A stretch of DNA of 5,741 bases from Pseudomonadota bacterium (GTDB lineage Bacteria > Desulfobacterota > Anaeroferrophillalia > Anaeroferrophillales > Tharpellaceae). The DNA is taken from positions 1 through 5,741 of the forward strand of contig WFRP01000288.1 of NCBI GenBank assembly GCA_015486505.1. The letters are read 5' to 3'. Each line of letters opens with the position of its first letter. The stretch's first letter is position 1. Shown in pieces: positions 4,814 to 5,741 of this stretch. The position numbers and the translations under genes are program-made. The notes under the pieces are model-generated. The model ran no database searches. It had not been told where the DNA came from and worked only from the letters and a program-made list of their open reading frames with translations.

Positions 4814-5539
4814 TCAGTCGCCCGGTTTGCCCGGGGAAACATCCTGCTGTAACATAAACTCGGCATATTTAAAATCCAGTTCCGTATCAATATTAACCGG
4901 CAGATCGTCAATGACCACATAGGAGGTTTTCGTGCCTTTAATACTTTTTTTGTCAACCAGGCATTCCCGGCTGATGGCATAAGCCACCCCGTTACGATGA
5001 TAGACCGGATTCAGCTGCTGCCGGGCAATGATCGCCGCCCCGGCCGGGTCATAATAATCCAGACGGTCACCGTTGAGAACCAGCTGTTTCAGGGGATGGG
5101 CCTTGGAATCGGTTTCACTCACGGTCCAGACCGCGTCATAAGCACCCTCTATAAGGCGGACAACGGTTTTTGTGACCGATTCCGGCCGCCGAAAAGGAGA
5201 AGTCGGCTGGAGCATAACCACGACATCATAGCGGCAATGATCCATATCTTCACAAGTCAGCAGGGCATGATTAAGGACATCCCAGTCGGCAATCCGGTCG
5301 CCGGAAAGCGTTTCCGGCCGCATAAAGGGAGCTTTAAGCCCGTATTTCACCGCGGCGGCGGCAATCTCAGGGTGATCGGTGGAAACCACAGCCCGATCAA
5401 CATAGTCAAGTTGCTGCACCACCCGACCCACCAGCCCCACCAGCGGCACCCCGCCCAGGGGCCGCAGATTTTTGAGCTTAACCCCCTTACTGCCCCCCCG
5501 GGCCGGAACCACCACCAGGATTTTATAACCATTAAGCAT
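4814..5539 (-). CDS. CMP-nonulosonate (acylneuraminate) cytidylyltransferase
   Basis: Predicted to join CTP and a nine-carbon keto-sugar acid (sialic, legionaminic or pseudaminic type) to give the CMP-sugar donor for surface glycans. From ATG 5539 the protein is 241 aa, normal for NeuA/PseF-like enzymes. Motifs: the nucleotide-binding VPARGGSKGVKLKNLRPLGG (11-30), VVSTDHPEIA (51-60), RPETLSGD (74-81), LQPTSPFRR (110-118), YHRNGVAYA (180-188) and VNIDTELDF (215-223), the last two typical of the sugar- and metal-binding part. The usual '(I/L)P(R/G)KN' after the P-loop is VKLKN here, a small deviation. Start: AGAGG (5549-5545) lies 5 nt before ATG 5539; a longer version from 5572 would begin inside a repeat and adds non-family residues. 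The exact sugar cannot be told; synthase genes probably lie beyond the window. Confidence 0.88.
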   Translation of the reverse strand: MLNGYKILVVVPARGGSKGVKLKNLRPLGGVPLVGLVGRVVQQLDYVDRAVVSTDHPEIAAAAVKYGLKAPFMRPETLSGDRIADWDVLNHALLTCEDMDHCRYDVVVMLQPTSPFRRPESVTKTVVRLIEGAYDAVWTVSETDSKAHPLKQLVLNGDRLDYYDPAGAAIIARQQLNPVYHRNGVAYAISRECLVDKKSIKGTKTSYVVIDDLPVNIDTELDFKYAEFMLQQDVSPGKPGD

Positions 5540-5544
5540 ATTAA

Positions 5545-5549
5545 CCTCT
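5545..5549 (-). promoter_or_regulatory. Ribosome-binding site fixing the cytidylyltransferase start
   Basis: On the minus strand AGAGG lies 5 nt upstream of ATG 5539. It decides between that start and an in-frame ATG at 5572, which sits within the REP-like repeat and has no such site. Confidence 0.6.
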
Positions 5550-5610
5550 AATGCGGGAACTAACTCCCGCAACCCAAACGGCCCTTTTCGGCCCGCAAAT
5601 AAGTGCTCTT
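5548..5610. repeat. 63-bp REP-like unit, copy 1
   Basis: Copy 1 of a unit repeated at 5672-5734 with the same internal spacing. It contains a hairpin GCGGGA-ACTAAC-TCCCGC (5553-5570), a shared AACCCAAAC link, a second short GC stem near GGCCCTTTTCGGCC (5580-5593), GCCCGCA (5591-5597), and a less conserved end AAGTGCTCTT (5601-5610). It abuts the ribosome-binding site of the cytidylyltransferase gene and would be in its leader RNA. Confidence 0.7.
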
Positions 5611-5611
5611 C

Positions 5612-5627
5612 TCAGAACATTTTCTGA
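5612..5627. promoter_or_regulatory. Dyad TCAGAACATTTTCTGA between the repeat units
   Basis: Six-base perfect arms (TCAGAA / TTCTGA) with a 4-nt spacer, in the AT-rich spacer between the two 63-bp units upstream of the cytidylyltransferase gene. It could be a regulator site, but no convincing promoter lies beside it on the minus strand. Confidence 0.25.
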
Positions 5628-5671
5628 CTATTAAATCTTGTTTTTTTGTACAGAAAATAACCTGTAAGGTA

Positions 5672-5734
5672 CTAATGCGGGAACAAATCCCGCAACCCAA
5701 ACAGGGCTTTTTCGGCCCGCACCCAAGGGCACTT
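5672..5734. repeat. 63-bp REP-like unit, copy 2
   Basis: Copy 2, 124 bp to the right of copy 1. The first 50 bases align with copy 1 with compensating one-base indels: hairpin GCGGGA-ACAAA-TCCCGC (5677-5693), AACCCAAAC, then GGGC-TTTTTCG-GCCC (5704-5718). The second stem differs in bases from copy 1 but can still pair, which suggests an RNA or single-strand structure is kept. The outer end AAGGGCACTT (5725-5734) matches copy 1 loosely. Confidence 0.7.
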
Positions 5735-5741
5735 CCGAGGG

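Noticed and set aside
5548..5734. The hairpin units as integron attC sites
   Set aside because: The conserved core-site sequences expected at both ends of attC are not present, and no integrase or cassette structure is seen.

Overview
The window looks like an accessory, mobile-element-marked stretch of a Gram-negative bacterial chromosome of middling GC content. Nothing fixes the taxonomy. The mix of surface-glycan genes, two toxin-antitoxin (TA) modules, a DUF4143 ATPase and short 'GGGGACAGATTTATTT' / 'GGGAGTCAGAGACCTGTATTTT' motifs recalls Desulfobacterota-type (deltaproteobacterial) genomes, but that is from memory and weakly held.

Left part (1-2752, all + strand): a complete AAA ATPase of the AAA_14/DUF4143 type (30-1259), then a BrnT toxin/BrnA antitoxin pair (1341-1902) and a Phd-type antitoxin/PIN-domain toxin pair (2133-2752). 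Each TA operon has a readable control region. brnTA has a near-consensus promoter (TTGACA, 17 bp, TACAAT), two copies of TGTAG(C/T)TACA placed where a repressor would sit, and almost no leader before the ATG. The phd-vapC leader has overlapping GACTAT/ATAGTC half-sites and points to a TTG start for the antitoxin.

Middle (2753-3154): about 400 bases without a convincing intact gene. It holds a 35-bp direct repeat (two copies, 73 bp apart) and a start-less 73-codon open stretch on the minus strand that may be the end of a broken gene.

Right part (3155-5741, all genes on the - strand): a CMP-nonulosonate (sialic-acid-like) cytidylyltransferase gene is followed by a gene for a TIGR04396-like 'surface carbohydrate biosynthesis' protein with a GT-B-like C-terminal half. 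They are probably consecutive genes of a larger capsule/LPS/O-antigen locus that continues beyond the right edge. Between them sits the clearest structural find: a 206-bp MITE-like element (4573-4778) with 17-bp terminal inverted repeats and a perfect 7-bp flanking duplication, TTAATGT. Removing the element and one copy of the duplication leaves the two genes only 36 nt apart, so it appears to have split a compact operon, landing 8 nt upstream of the second gene's ATG. The leader of the cytidylyltransferase gene carries two 63-bp REP-like units.

I see no CRISPR array, tRNA, rRNA or obviously new multi-gene system. The most informative signals are the MITE insertion and the operator architecture of the two TA modules.
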